DNA of 50,427 nucleotides. Source: Bacteroidota bacterium (GTDB lineage Bacteria > Bacteroidota > Bacteroidia > NS11-12g > UBA955). The position numbers and the translations under genes were made by a program. Under the pieces are notes generated by a model that saw only the letters and a list, made by a program, of their open reading frames with translations, had not been told where the DNA came from and did no database searches. The DNA is taken from positions 1 to 50,427 of the forward strand of contig JAUXOK010000009.1 in the NCBI GenBank assembly GCA_030682255.1, given 5' to 3'. Below, one piece after another: positions 27,377 through 34,906 of this stretch; within the stretch, counting starts at the first letter, position 1, and every line of letters starts with the position of its first letter.

Positions 27377-28468
27377 TTAATACCATTTCTTATTTTTGAA
27401 ATAGATTAGCATAACAATAACGATGCTTACAGAAGCTACCCAAAAGTAAAAATAAGCATAAGGATGATTCATGCCAGGGAAATGGGTAAAATTCATCCCA
27501 AAAACGCCCGTTAAAAAACTTAGTGGCATAAAAATAGTACTTATAATTGTTAACACTTTCATCACCTGATTCAATCTGTTACTCATGCTGCTTAAATATA
27601 TGTTCATTAAATCACTGAGCAGACTTTTCTCATTTTCTATATTTTCAGAAACAAGATAAGCATGGTCGTATACATCTTTAAAATAGTTCTGATTTTTAGA
27701 ATCTAATAATTGGTGATTACTTGAAATCAGCTTATTCAACGTATCTCGCATAGGTTGTATATTTTTACCAATTAATATGACATTCTTTTTTAAACTATGA
27801 ATTTTAAAAGATGAATGACTGCTTGGTTTATATGTAATCTCATCTTCCACATTTTCAATTTCATCACCTAAATGATCAATTAAAACAAAATATTCATCAA
27901 CGATGGTATCCATAATTTTATATAGCAGATAATCAATCTTTTTTTGACGAATAGATCCTTTAGCCGTTTCGATCCTATGAAGTATGTCATCAAAAATCGA
28001 TTTAGGTGTTTCTTGAAATGAAATCAGAAAATTACGTCCTATAACAATGCTTATTTGCTCGCTATCAATATGTCCGTATTCATCAAAAAACAGATGTCTA
28101 AAGGTAATAAAAAGATAATTTTCAAACTCCTCTATTTTAGTGCGTTGATGAGTATTTAAAATATCCTCTTGAATCAATGGATGAATATTGAATTTATCGC
28201 ATATTTCCACAATTTTATGACTGTGATGAACACCAGTAACTTTAATCCAATACATATTATCGTTTTCCTGAACATCATCCCAATTTATCAAATCAAAACT
28301 TTCTGTAATTTTAAAAAAATCCTTTTGATAAGCCACTAAACTGATTTGCATAGGAACATTTCTTTCTTCACCAACATAAACTAAACTTGCCGAAGGCATT
28401 CCTGACTTAACAGAAAGTCGCATTCTTTTTTTACTTGGTATATTATTTTTGGTGTTTTTCATAATCAA
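27377..28468 (-). CDS. corA: Magnesium/cobalt transporter CorA, 363 aa
   Basis: It is a pentameric Mg2+ channel in the inner membrane. The signature GMN occurs in GVFGMNFTHFPGMNHP, between the last two membrane segments (LTIISTIFMPLSFLTGVF and YFYFWVASVSIVIVMLIYF). The long N-terminal cytoplasmic domain includes HPLIQEDILNTHQRTKIEEF. The C-terminal basic KNKKWY is typical. A second ATG two codons in (28462) could also be the start. It is convergent with the phospholipase-like gene. Confidence 0.94.
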   Translation of the reverse strand: MIMKNTKNNIPSKKRMRLSVKSGMPSASLVYVGEERNVPMQISLVAYQKDFFKITESFDLINWDDVQENDNMYWIKVTGVHHSHKIVEICDKFNIHPLIQEDILNTHQRTKIEEFENYLFITFRHLFFDEYGHIDSEQISIVIGRNFLISFQETPKSIFDDILHRIETAKGSIRQKKIDYLLYKIMDTIVDEYFVLIDHLGDEIENVEDEITYKPSSHSSFKIHSLKKNVILIGKNIQPMRDTLNKLISSNHQLLDSKNQNYFKDVYDHAYLVSENIENEKSLLSDLMNIYLSSMSNRLNQVMKVLTIISTIFMPLSFLTGVFGMNFTHFPGMNHPYAYFYFWVASVSIVIVMLIYFKNKKWY

Positions 28469-28673
28469 TTATAACTTTATATCAAATTACATTCAAACAA
28501 GATTTCAAATCTATGTTTTTTTAAGAAAGTTTGTGTCAAAAAATTAAGAATATTAGCATTAGAATAGAATATAAAATTATCATTTCTACCTTTAAAATTT
28601 TATTTATTAAGTTATTCTTGTATGATTGTCATAAGATTACTTAATTCCTTTTTCCTAGTTCCTAAATTTCATT

Positions 28674-28681
28674 TACCTTTG
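28674..28681 (+). promoter_or_regulatory. Candidate -7 box TACCTTTG of slyD
   Basis: It matches TANNTTTG and ends 24 bases before ATG 28706. It lies inside an upstream extension of the frame, which supports the downstream start. No clear TTTG -33 element was found. Confidence 0.5.
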
Positions 28682-28705
28682 AAAAAAATTTTTAAAAAAA
28701 CAGAT

Positions 28706-29200
28706 ATGTCAAACAAAGTTATCACATTACATTACAACTTATTTAAAGATAACGAAGCTGGAGAAGCTATCGAATCTTCTACTGGGAAAAATCCACTAAC
28801 ATTTTTAAGCGGTGTTGGACAAATGATTCCAGATTTTGAAAACAATGTTGTAAACCTTAAAGCAGGTGAATCATTTTCTTTTGGCATTGCAGCACTAGAT
28901 GCTTATGGCGAACCAACCGATGAAGCCATTGTTGAATTGGATATAGAAATGTTTAAAAAAGATGGTGAATTGATGGAAGAAATTGCTTTAGGCAGTATGA
29001 TTCCGTTACAAGATCAAGAAGGCAGAATGGTACCAGCAAAAGTTTTGGCTATCAATGAAACTTCTGTTACCATGGATGTTAACCATCCCCTAGCTGGACA
29101 AAACTTGCATTTTACAGGTGAAATTGTTGAAGTTAGAGATGCAACAGACGAAGAAATAAGTCATGGACATGTGCATGGACCAGGTGGCCATCAACATTAA
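28706..29200 (+). CDS. SlyD-type FKBP peptidyl-prolyl isomerase, 164 aa
   Basis: It is a cytoplasmic prolyl isomerase and chaperone. The sequence begins MSNKVITLHYNLF and continues with PLTFLSGVGQMIPDFENNVV and GESFSFGIAALDAYGEP, the FKBP/SlyD core with the insert-in-flap. The His-rich tail (HGHVHGPGGHQH) suits metal binding, as in SlyD. The longer frame from 28622 adds a stretch that contains a promoter box and is not conserved in type, so ATG 28706 is used. A bidirectional terminator follows. Confidence 0.9.
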   Translation: MSNKVITLHYNLFKDNEAGEAIESSTGKNPLTFLSGVGQMIPDFENNVVNLKAGESFSFGIAALDAYGEPTDEAIVELDIEMFKKDGELMEEIALGSMIPLQDQEGRMVPAKVLAINETSVTMDVNHPLAGQNLHFTGEIVEVRDATDEEISHGHVHGPGGHQH

Positions 29201-29220
29201 AAAAAAATTAAATTATTAAT

Positions 29221-29251
29221 AAAAGGCTATTGATTAATTCAGTAGCCTTTT
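29221..29251. terminator. Bidirectional terminator between slyD and lnt
   Basis: AAAAGGCTA (29221-29229) pairs with TAGCCTTTT (29243-29251), followed by further Ts on the + strand and a matching A-rich side for the minus strand. The TGA of lnt (29241-29239) lies inside the loop, so the terminator and the gene end overlap. Confidence 0.8.
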
Positions 29252-30816
29252 TTTACAAACTTTTTTACAACCGAAGACAACAGCAACACAATGGCTAAAA
29301 ACAAAGACATTTTACCAATCACATTGCCATATTTAACATAAAAAGTAAGTTCAGTTCTAGGTCTTACATAGCATTTGATAGCGGTTTTTTCGTTGTATTT
29401 GGTTTGTTGTGTTATTCTGCCCAAATGATTGATTTTAGCAGAAATACCTGTGTTGGCACTTCTTACCATTTCTCTTCTGGTTTCAATACATCTGATAGAG
29501 CCAAAAAGCAAATGTTGTTTATAGCCAGGCGTATTGCCCCACCATGCATCGTTGGTGATAACGGCTAAAAGTGTAGCGCCATTTCTCACAAATTCAGTAG
29601 CATAATCGCCAAAAACAGATTCGTAACAAATTAAAGGTGCAATAACAATTTGACTATCTTTTAAAATGAAATTCTTAGCGCTTGGACTTGTCCCTAAACT
29701 TCCACTAGCGCCTCCCAAATTGATACTTAAACTTTCTAAAAAAGGAAATGGCATTTTTTCAACACCTGGTACCAATCTTGATTTGTGGTAAAAATCTTGA
29801 GCCTGACCATTGTTTAATAATATTGCAGTATTGTAACTGTCCCACCATATGCCAGAAGATTCGTCTTTACGAGCTGTCAACGTAGGTTGATTTTTTTGAT
29901 GATAAACTTCGTAGGTTTCTGCACCCGCTAAAATGTCCATTGCGTGGGTATCAGACATCGTAGCCAAGCGGTTTAAAACCAATGATTCTTCCATCTTGTG
30001 AACATCCAAATAACCAACAGCAGCAGTTTCTGGCAGTAATAATAAAGCAGTTAAAGGTGTAATCAAAGGTTTGGCAACTTCCGTTGCAATGTCCATTTGT
30101 TCCATAGGCGGAATGAATTGATCACCATCAGAAAATTTCTCTTTATATGGGTCGATATTGGGTTGAGAAATTACGACTTCAATGCCATTTCCTTTGTACA
30201 ATTCAAAATATTGTAGAGCTGTAAAAAACGAAATCCCATAAAGAGCTAAAACCAATATAGCAGGTTTCCAAATTTGTATCCATCTTTGAGATTGAACCAC
30301 TTTGAATACCATGATATTGAGTAATAATATAAACAATGTGCCGCCCATTTCACCTGTGAATTCATACCACTGAATGAATGCTGGAAAAACAGCTAAGCCT
30401 TTGCCTAATGTTAACCAAGGCCAACTGGCACTCCAATTGAAATGAACATATTCCATGGCTAAATAATACAAAACCAAGGATTGATGACCAGACTTTGGCA
30501 ATAATGAATTGGTAAAACTAAATAGCAGAAAAGGCAAACTGATAATCAAACTATTGAACACCAACATCATAATAGCACCACTGGCACTGGCATTCCAAAC
30601 CCACCAAGTTGTGCCTAAATTAAATAAAAAAATACACAAATAAGACCAAAGCCAAAATTTTAAATGTTTTTTGTTGCTGTTTTTCAATTGCTCATGAACA
30701 AACAATAAGGGCACAAATGCAATAAACAACAGAAATGCAGTTGGTAATGGTGGCCATCCAATCACTAACAGTAAAGCTGAAATTAAGACGAGGTAAATGG
30801 GTTTGATTTTATTCAT
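29239..30816 (-). CDS. lnt: Apolipoprotein N-acyltransferase, 525 aa
   Basis: It adds the third acyl chain to the N-terminal Cys of lipoproteins in the inner membrane. Multiple membrane segments occupy the first 200 or so residues. The nitrilase-like domain starts at VVISQPNIDPYKEKF and has the catalytic triad: Glu in LLLPETAAVG, Lys in YHKSRLVPGVE, Cys in APLICYESVFGD. The motif ITNDAWWGNTPGYKQHL is also typical. Its start overlaps the rsmI end by 8 bases. Confidence 0.95.
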   Translation of the reverse strand: MNKIKPIYLVLISALLLVIGWPPLPTAFLLFIAFVPLLFVHEQLKNSNKKHLKFWLWSYLCIFLFNLGTTWWVWNASASGAIMMLVFNSLIISLPFLLFSFTNSLLPKSGHQSLVLYYLAMEYVHFNWSASWPWLTLGKGLAVFPAFIQWYEFTGEMGGTLFILLLNIMVFKVVQSQRWIQIWKPAILVLALYGISFFTALQYFELYKGNGIEVVISQPNIDPYKEKFSDGDQFIPPMEQMDIATEVAKPLITPLTALLLLPETAAVGYLDVHKMEESLVLNRLATMSDTHAMDILAGAETYEVYHQKNQPTLTARKDESSGIWWDSYNTAILLNNGQAQDFYHKSRLVPGVEKMPFPFLESLSINLGGASGSLGTSPSAKNFILKDSQIVIAPLICYESVFGDYATEFVRNGATLLAVITNDAWWGNTPGYKQHLLFGSIRCIETRREMVRSANTGISAKINHLGRITQQTKYNEKTAIKCYVRPRTELTFYVKYGNVIGKMSLFLAIVLLLSSVVKKFVKKGY

Positions 30817-31495
30817 TTTCTTTTCCTTTTAAAACAATCACAAATTCGCCCTTAGGCGCTTTTTTTGTAAAATGTTGATGAATTTCCGACAATGAGCCAT
30901 GAAGGGTTTCTTCAAACATTTTAGAAATTTCTCTGCTTACAGCCACTTGTCTTTCTTCTCCAAACCAAGTTATAAAATCTTTCAAAGTGGTTAGTAATTT
31001 ATAAGGGCTTTCATAAAAAACAAGGGTTCTGTTTTCGTTTTTCAAAAAATCCAATCTGGTTTTTCTGCCTTTTTTAACGGGCAAAAAACCTTCAAACACA
31101 AATTTATCTGTGGGCATACCACTTTTTACCAAAGCAGGAATTAATGCTGTAGCACCTGGCAAACATTCAAAAGCGATTTTGTTGGCAATACATTCTCTTA
31201 CAATTAAAAAACCGGGGTCGCTGATACCAGGTGTGCCTGCATCTGTAACCAAACTCATGGTTTTGCCATTCTGCAATTGATAAATCACATCTCTTATTTT
31301 CTCATGCTCGTTGTGGGCATGATAGCTTTGCATGGGTTTATCTATCTCAAAATGCTTTAATAAAACACCTGTGTTTCTGGTGTCCTCTGCCAATATCACA
31401 TCAGAGTTTTTAAGAACTTCTAACGCTCTTAATGTAATATCCTTTAAATTCCCAATTGGGGTAGGCACTAAATATAATCTTCCTGATTCAGACAT
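30809..31495 (-). CDS. rsmI: 16S rRNA (cytidine(1402)-2'-O)-methyltransferase, 228 aa
   Basis: It methylates the 2'-OH of C1402 in the ribosome decoding centre. Family marks are LYLVPTPIGNLKDITLRALE, ILAEDTRNTGVLLKHF, VTDAGTPGISDPGFLIVREC, and the SAM-binding segment FECLPGATALIPALVKSGMP with FVFEGFLP. It is the standard short form of about 230 residues. It sits between the membrane protein gene (5-base gap) and lnt (8-base overlap). Confidence 0.95.
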   Translation of the reverse strand: MSESGRLYLVPTPIGNLKDITLRALEVLKNSDVILAEDTRNTGVLLKHFEIDKPMQSYHAHNEHEKIRDVIYQLQNGKTMSLVTDAGTPGISDPGFLIVRECIANKIAFECLPGATALIPALVKSGMPTDKFVFEGFLPVKKGRKTRLDFLKNENRTLVFYESPYKLLTTLKDFITWFGEERQVAVSREISKMFEETLHGSLSEIHQHFTKKAPKGEFVIVLKGKENE

Positions 31496-31500
31496 AAGAT

Positions 31501-31938
31501 TTATGGAACAATTTGAACATTAAACAAACCTTTTAAACCAAACAAAACCGCACTCCATATGATGACAGACATGGCTTGAATTCTTATTACTCTTAATTTA
31601 TTGTGTTCTATACTCGCACTGAAAATACATCCGACAGGAATACTGATAACAACGGGGGTAATAAAAGCTATACCCATTAAACCATAACCATTTTTTAATT
31701 TAATTAATTTGCGGATGGTTTTATATTTGATTTTAAAGAAATGGTATTTAGATACTTTTTTAGAAATAATAGCCCCCAAATATGTAAACACAATGACACC
31801 CGTAATGCCGCCACTCATCACAATCATCATATCGAAATACCAAGGACGAGAAGAGAAGGAGAGCAAAGCCCCCACTGAAACAACAAACTTAACTGTTGAA
31901 ACCAAAAACCAAGATAATATCCCTAGAAATTCCGCCAT
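31501..31938 (-). CDS. Small integral membrane protein, 145 aa
   Basis: Three or four membrane segments are visible (GILSWFLVSTVKFVVSVGAL, MMIVMSGGITGVIVFTYLGA, YGLMGIAFITPVVISIPVGC, MSVIIWSAVLFGLKGLF). A basic loop separates the halves. The GIAFITPVVISIPVG segment recalls the small multidrug export (DUF/PF06695-like) family, but this is by eye only. It heads the operon with rsmI and lnt. On the minus strand a TATATTCG box lies about 12 bases upstream of the start, and the island boundary at 31985 is just beyond it. Confidence 0.7.
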   Translation of the reverse strand: MAEFLGILSWFLVSTVKFVVSVGALLSFSSRPWYFDMMIVMSGGITGVIVFTYLGAIISKKVSKYHFFKIKYKTIRKLIKLKNGYGLMGIAFITPVVISIPVGCIFSASIEHNKLRVIRIQAMSVIIWSAVLFGLKGLFNVQIVP

Positions 31939-31984
31939 ATATTGTGCTGCGAATATAGGTTTAAAGGATGTATTTAATGATAAA

Positions 31985-32041
31985 ATATCTACGGAATCAC
32001 CAATTTATCACTCGACACTTTACCCGCCATGCAAAAGAAAC
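31985..32041 (-). repeat. Left copy of a perfect 57-bp direct repeat (displaced DUF4249 3' end)
   Basis: All 57 bases are identical to 34026-34082. On the minus strand it encodes the last 16 residues and stop of the DUF4249 protein (CMAGKVSSDKLVIP then TAG). It is a detached gene end, about 45 bases upstream of the membrane protein gene. It looks like one end of an insertion that duplicated its target. Confidence 0.9.
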
Positions 32042-32277
32042 TGATGGGTTGGGTTTTCAATATGTTTTTATGTAGCTTTGCTTTGTGGATATATTTTATA
32101 ATGAATGAAGTTTTTTTCTGTTTCTCTCCCCAATATTTAAATTTGCATAACATGTTTGTTTTAAAAGATGAAAATGGTGGAGTTGGATGTATTGTTGGAT
32201 GGTTGTTACCACTAGGAGATTGGTGTCATAGCAATCATGGAAAAAAAGAGTTGATTCTTCTATTAAAGAAACAGTAG
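32029..32277 (+). CDS. Small hypothetical protein, 82 aa, at the left island boundary
   Basis: The frame begins with the ATG inside the left 57-bp repeat (MQKKLMGWVFNMFLC), so its first codons come from the repeat. One hydrophobic segment (FLCSFALWIYFIM) suggests a membrane anchor or signal peptide. A conserved-looking ENGGVGCIVGWLLPLGDW follows. A start at ATG 32044 is equally possible. I do not recognise a family, and it may not be a real gene. Confidence 0.35.
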   Translation: MQKKLMGWVFNMFLCSFALWIYFIMNEVFFCFSPQYLNLHNMFVLKDENGGVGCIVGWLLPLGDWCHSNHGKKELILLLKKQ

Positions 32278-32311
32278 AATTGACCAAACTTTAAGTGTTT
32301 TTTATTGAATT

Positions 32312-32703
32312 ATGTTAAAATACATTAAAATATTTTCGTTGGTTGTTGGTTTTATTATGTTTGTAATTAGTGCAATTTCATTAATTCAAGATTATTTAGT
32401 CTATAAAAATGGCGTGAAAACTACTGGCATTATTGAAAATTTCAAATTGAATATTGTCGCAGATGGAGCGGATAATGCAACCTATACTATATCAACATAT
32501 TAAAAGATAGCCAATATGTACTTGAACAGTTTCATTCAGTAACCGATTTTAGAAAAGGAGATAGCCTGACTCTCTATTTTTACCCAAATGACTTGTCAAA
32601 ATCTATTTATATACCAAATTATCAGTTTAATATTGGTAATTATATAGCATTTGTGATTGGGGTTTTATTGATATCATTGTATTTATATTTGAGAAGATTT
32701 TAA
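32312..32703 (+). pseudogene. DUF3592-like membrane protein gene, frameshifted
   Basis: The first frame (from ATG 32312) has a membrane segment (IFSLVVGFIMFVISAISLI) then VYKNGVKTTGIIENFKLN, like the start of DUF3592 proteins, and stops at 32501-32503. A one-base shift near 32495 restores a frame that continues as LKDSQYVLEQFHSV, FRKGDSLTLYFYPND and a second membrane segment (YIAFVIGVLLISLYLYLRRF), ending at TAA 32701-32703. Together they form one complete two-TM protein. A one-base loss, or a sequencing error, explains the break. Confidence 0.7.
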
Positions 32704-32803
32704 TTTTTTTGCATGAAATTTGTATTCAACTTTTGCAAATGCTAAATGAACCAAGCAAAGATTAAAGACATAAATTATCTTTTATTAAAAGTTTTTTTTG
32801 ATA

Positions 32804-33055
32804 TTAATAAATGTCTTTTCTGTGTCCAAGATTTATGACATCAACAATAAGGGAGTCATCAAAAATATCGTAGATAATTCGGTAATCAGCAACTCGAATA
32901 CGATACCCATCTCGTCCTTTTAACTTTTTGTAGCCTTTTGGTCTAGGATTTTCTGCAAGCATGTATATAGCTTCCTTGATGTTGGAATAATATGGCTCAT
33001 TAATTTTTTCAAGAACCTTCATGGCTTGTTTTTTTAAAGAAACACTGTATGCCAT
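32804..33055 (-). CDS. RelE/ParE family toxin, 83 aa
   Basis: It is a small type II toxin of the RelE/ParE fold, likely an mRNA interferase. The family look is clear: the basic N-terminal helix (SLKKQAMKVLEKI), ENPRPKGYKKLKGRDGYRIR, then VADYRIIYDIFDDSLIVDVI and the C-terminal GHRKDIY. Its ATG overlaps the antitoxin stop by one base (TAATG), a typical coupled order with the antitoxin first. It lies in the repeat-bounded island, where it could stabilise the element. Confidence 0.88.
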   Translation of the reverse strand: MAYSVSLKKQAMKVLEKINEPYYSNIKEAIYMLAENPRPKGYKKLKGRDGYRIRVADYRIIYDIFDDSLIVDVINLGHRKDIY

Positions 33056-33264
33056 TACTTCGATTTGCGTTTTGCTTCGATCTCTTTAAATGCTAAATTG
33101 ATAGGAATAGAAGGCTCATTAATCTTTTTAGCTTTATCGTATAATTTTATATCTTCCAACTCTTCTAAATCTTCCATAATGGCCTCAAAATCCTTCATTG
33201 GAAGTATAACGGATATTTTTTTACCTTTTTTGTCTGTTATAAATTGTGGATTTACAGTAAGCAT
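33055..33264 (-). CDS. Antitoxin of the RelE-type pair, 69 aa
   Basis: It precedes the toxin gene and overlaps it by one base. The N-terminal half (VNPQFITDKKGKKISVILPM, then DFEAIMEDLEELEDIK) resembles Phd/YefM/RelB antitoxins, where it forms the DNA-binding dimer. The basic C-terminal tail (FKEIEAKRKSK) would wrap the toxin. The product should neutralise the toxin and repress its own promoter. Confidence 0.82.
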   Translation of the reverse strand: MLTVNPQFITDKKGKKISVILPMKDFEAIMEDLEELEDIKLYDKAKKINEPSIPINLAFKEIEAKRKSK

Positions 33265-33280
33265 TTATTGATTGATTTAA

Positions 33281-33297
33281 GTTATTGCAAAAATAAC
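33281..33297 (-). promoter_or_regulatory. Promoter and candidate operator of the toxin-antitoxin pair
   Basis: On the minus strand the -7 box TATTTTTG (33295-33288) lies 23 bases before the antitoxin ATG. It sits within a perfect 6-bp inverted repeat, GTTATT (33281-33286) and AATAAC (33292-33297). An inverted repeat on the -7 box suits autorepression by the antitoxin; that role is inference. Confidence 0.5.
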
Positions 33298-33536
33298 TAT
33301 TTTTATAAAAATTTAGAAATTTATTATTGAGTTTTGAATACTTGATAGTTTTATATTGGGTAAGCCAAAGTGAATATTTCACAAATAAACCTATGCATAG
33401 ATGAGAATTATTTTCGAAGTGGTTTGTTTTGCCGCCAAACCTTGTAATATGATTATAAACCTAAATCTATCTTCGACTTTTTCTAAAAAATTACATATCA
33501 TTGTAGCTTTAAAAGTAAAACCAAGCACCAACATTG

Positions 33537-33971
33537 ATGAATGATTTTTTTGTATATGAAGGAATAAAATGTGTAGATACTTCTGAAGCTATCTTTGGTG
33601 ATTTCATAATTAAAGGCAATAAGTTGCTAATCCCATATTTTAATGTGAAGATAGTTTGTAAAAACAACGTATATTTAGATTGTTGTTTTGGTAAATATAT
33701 TAAATTTTGCATTTTGAGTTTTGAAGAAATAAATGGTATTGTATGGAATTTAAATACAAAAACAAATTTGGGAGGGAAAATAATTGAATGTTATGGAGGA
33801 GATTATTTTTTAGATAAGAATTTTCGTGAATTTTGGATAGGTTATAGTTCTGGTAGCATTATTTTACAAATTGATTATCAGACAAATACTAATCCTTGGG
33901 ATGTTAGTTTTTTTACAAATGATTTTGGAAGAATGGTTAATAATGACTTTTACAAAACATTGTTCTTATAA
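33537..33971 (+). CDS. Orphan hypothetical protein in the island, 144 aa
   Basis: The ATG at 33537 is preferred over the TTG one codon before. The protein is soluble and rich in aromatic and beta-type segments (KLLIPYFNVKIVCKN, EFWIGYSSGSIILQIDYQ), with an acidic N-terminus. The size and style recall small immunity proteins, but no toxin partner with a matching motif is next to it. It is convergent with DUF4249. I do not recognise a family. Confidence 0.55.
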   Translation: MNDFFVYEGIKCVDTSEAIFGDFIIKGNKLLIPYFNVKIVCKNNVYLDCCFGKYIKFCILSFEEINGIVWNLNTKTNLGGKIIECYGGDYFLDKNFREFWIGYSSGSIILQIDYQTNTNPWDVSFFTNDFGRMVNNDFYKTLFL

Positions 33972-34025
33972 GCTCTTATTCCGAAAATCTTGTGCAATGA
34001 TTAATTAAAAATATTTTAAAGAAAT

Positions 34026-34082
34026 ATATCTACGGAATCACCAATTTATCACTCGACACTTTACCCGCCATGCAAAAGAAAC
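34026..34082 (-). repeat. Right copy of the 57-bp direct repeat, in the DUF4249 gene end
   Basis: It covers the final codons and stop of the DUF4249 gene plus 4 bases beyond. Identical to 31985-32041. Differences begin at once on both sides. Confidence 0.9.
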
Positions 34083-34902
34083 CTAATAGTTTGATTTGAG
34101 GGTTATTTATGCAAATAATATTGGTCGGCACATTGGTTGGCGGAACGGCAAACAAACCAACATTTTGAAGTTGGGTATTGATTAAGTTCAAATACAAATA
34201 CATCTCGGGTGTGATGGATAATATTTCAATTCTCGCTGTTTCGTTTTTTAAATACGGTCTACTTGAAAAGTTCTGACGAATAGGGATGATGAATAAATCG
34301 CCATCACCATTTCCACCCGGTGTGGTAGAATTATCAATGGCTATTCTTATATCGCTAGCTTTGGACTGCAAACTATCATTTCTATACAATTTAAACCAAT
34401 AGTAATCGCCCACACCAACTTTGTCTTTAGACCACAAAGTAATATAATTGCCTTCGCTACCACCAAATGGACCATTTTTTTCGTATTTTACAGTCAAAGA
34501 ATCAATGCTTGTTGGAGCATTAAGTTTGCTTTCCGAAACATAAGTGTTTTGTTTGTCGAAAACGGCCAATTGATAAGTTTGACCAAATTGAAAAGTATTA
34601 GCAGCAGGTGGTACAAAAAAGTATTTGCCACTTTCTTTCATTTGGAATTTATGAAACACAAAATTCAAAGTATCAAGAATACCTAGTGAATCAACCAAAT
34701 AGCCTTGTGCCTGACCGTTGTTTAAATAGGCTGAAGATTTTGAAACATAAATCCATTGAGTATCGGTTGTTTGATTAATAACAGCATCAATCACCACTTG
34801 AGAAACAGGGTTGCCCAAGTCTAAGTCTATTGCATCCTCGCAAGAAGAGACAAATACTGAAAGTGTCAATAAAAGAGATATTTGATATAAAAAGTTTTTC
34901 AT
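34030..34902 (-). CDS. DUF4249 family lipoprotein, 290 aa
   Basis: It is a predicted lipoprotein (lipobox SVFVSSCED, Cys21) of the DUF4249 family, seen in Bacteroidota beside TonB receptors and thought to be an accessory outer-membrane lipoprotein. Marks are DLDLGNPVSQVVIDAVINQT near the N-terminus and FQFGQTYQLAVFDK. It starts 4 bases after the TonB receptor gene, so the two are an operon. Its 3' end is the right repeat of the island, and the coding frame is intact. Confidence 0.88.
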   Translation of the reverse strand: MKNFLYQISLLLTLSVFVSSCEDAIDLDLGNPVSQVVIDAVINQTTDTQWIYVSKSSAYLNNGQAQGYLVDSLGILDTLNFVFHKFQMKESGKYFFVPPAANTFQFGQTYQLAVFDKQNTYVSESKLNAPTSIDSLTVKYEKNGPFGGSEGNYITLWSKDKVGVGDYYWFKLYRNDSLQSKASDIRIAIDNSTTPGGNGDGDLFIIPIRQNFSSRPYLKNETARIEILSITPEMYLYLNLINTQLQNVGLFAVPPTNVPTNIICINNPQIKLLGFFCMAGKVSSDKLVIP

Positions 34903-34906
34903 TTGA

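Larger units (their letters stand above)
31985..34082. mobile_element. 2.1-kb accessory island bounded by 57-bp direct repeats
   Basis: Perfect direct repeats at 31985-32041 and 34026-34082 enclose 1984 bases that carry a small membrane-type frame, a frameshifted DUF3592-like gene, a RelBE-type toxin-antitoxin pair and an orphan gene. The target is the 3' end of a protein gene that remains intact on the right side, as with att sites of integrative elements. No integrase or transposase is inside, so it may be a non-autonomous element, a remnant, or the result of recombination. Confidence 0.5.
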
